The position numbers and the translations under genes are program-made. Below are positions 34,186 to 34,267 of a stretch of 34,267 bases of DNA, in pieces. Each line of letters begins with the position of its first letter. Positions within the stretch are counted from its first letter, which is position 1. The notes below the pieces were generated by a model, which was not told the origin of the DNA, did no database searches, and saw only the letters and a list, made by a program, of their open reading frames with translations. This DNA comes from Planctomycetota bacterium. GTDB taxonomy: Bacteria; Planctomycetota; Brocadiia; JAJRTI01. The stretch covers positions 1-34,267 of the forward strand of contig JAJRTI010000790.1 in assembly GCA_024278415.1 (NCBI GenBank), in the 5' to 3' direction.

Positions 34186-34245
34186 GGACCCCAAGGGGGT
34201 CCCGTATGATAGCCCAGGGTTGCGGCCGCAGGCCGCTACCCTGGG
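34186..34245. repeat. Twin hairpins at window end, related to other palindromic repeats
   Basis: GGACCCC/GGGGTCC (34186-34192 with 34196-34202), then CCCAGGGT/ACCCTGGG (34213-34220 with 34238-34245) whose interior TGCGGCCGCAGGCCGC also folds. It shares ATAGCCCAG with the 8396 element and TTGCGGCC with the 26.6-27.6 kb tract. Confidence 0.65.
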
Positions 34246-34267
34246 AACAAGGCGCCCAAACCCACCA

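Noticed and set aside
1..34267. tRNA genes
   Set aside because: I looked for T-arm GGTTCGA-type motifs with a 3' acceptor stem and found no convincing cloverleaf; a covariance scan would be decisive.

Overview
The window is a GC-rich bacterial chromosome segment with about 21 genes. There is no rRNA, tRNA, transposase, phage gene or CRISPR array. Gene content (secreted beta-propeller, LamG and galactose-binding-like proteins; corrinoid-type URO-D proteins; enolase-superfamily dehydratase; xylose-isomerase-like and amidohydrolase-2 proteins; PL22 lyase) and dispersed palindromic repeats resemble free-living members of the Planctomycetota/Lentisphaerota/Hydrogenedentota/Armatimonadota type. I cannot assign the phylum from the sequence alone. 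Sigma70-like promoters (TTGACx-N17/18-TATAAT) are unusually easy to see.

Layout. 1-6.9 kb, minus strand: a run of exported proteins (a large protein with two galactose-binding-like domains and helical repeats, a Cys-rich small protein, a PD40 beta-propeller, and a LamG protein cut by the window edge). 7.2-14.2 kb: a carbohydrate cluster in which a URO-D/MtaA-like protein and an enolase-superfamily dehydratase diverge from a PL22 oligogalacturonate-lyase-like protein coupled to a clan-A-like glycoside hydrolase with a CBM9-like tail. 14.5-20.4 kb: a secreted alpha/alpha-toroid-like protein, a small membrane protein, a GH43/GH130-like propeller, a sugar isomerase/epimerase-like TIM barrel and an amidohydrolase. 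20.4-26.6 kb: tex, divergent from an S41 protease translationally coupled to a DUF3299-like membrane protein. 26.6-27.6 kb: a gene-free tract of degenerate repeats. 27.6-27.8 kb: a probable stand-alone small RNA with its own promoter and terminator. 28-34 kb: an amidohydrolase and an apparently ligand-less paralogue, an unknown protein, a class II fructose-bisphosphate aldolase, and an MFS transporter with a large insert.

The most striking observation is that four conserved genes (PD40 propeller, S41 protease, DUF3299-like, aldolase) are each interrupted by one in-frame stop (TGA, TAA, TAA, TAG), with recognisable coding sequence continuing in the same frame on both sides. All three stop codons are involved, so simple codon reassignment does not explain it. 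Each stop is one C-to-T change away from CAA, CAG or CGA. Sequencing or assembly error, recent decay and readthrough or editing remain possible and can be tested.

The genes read together suggest capture and breakdown of plant- or algal-type acidic polysaccharide: lyase, hydrolase, sugar-acid dehydratase, isomerase, amidohydrolases, aldolase and a transporter. The corrinoid-type URO-D protein may handle methylated sugars, but that step is inference.
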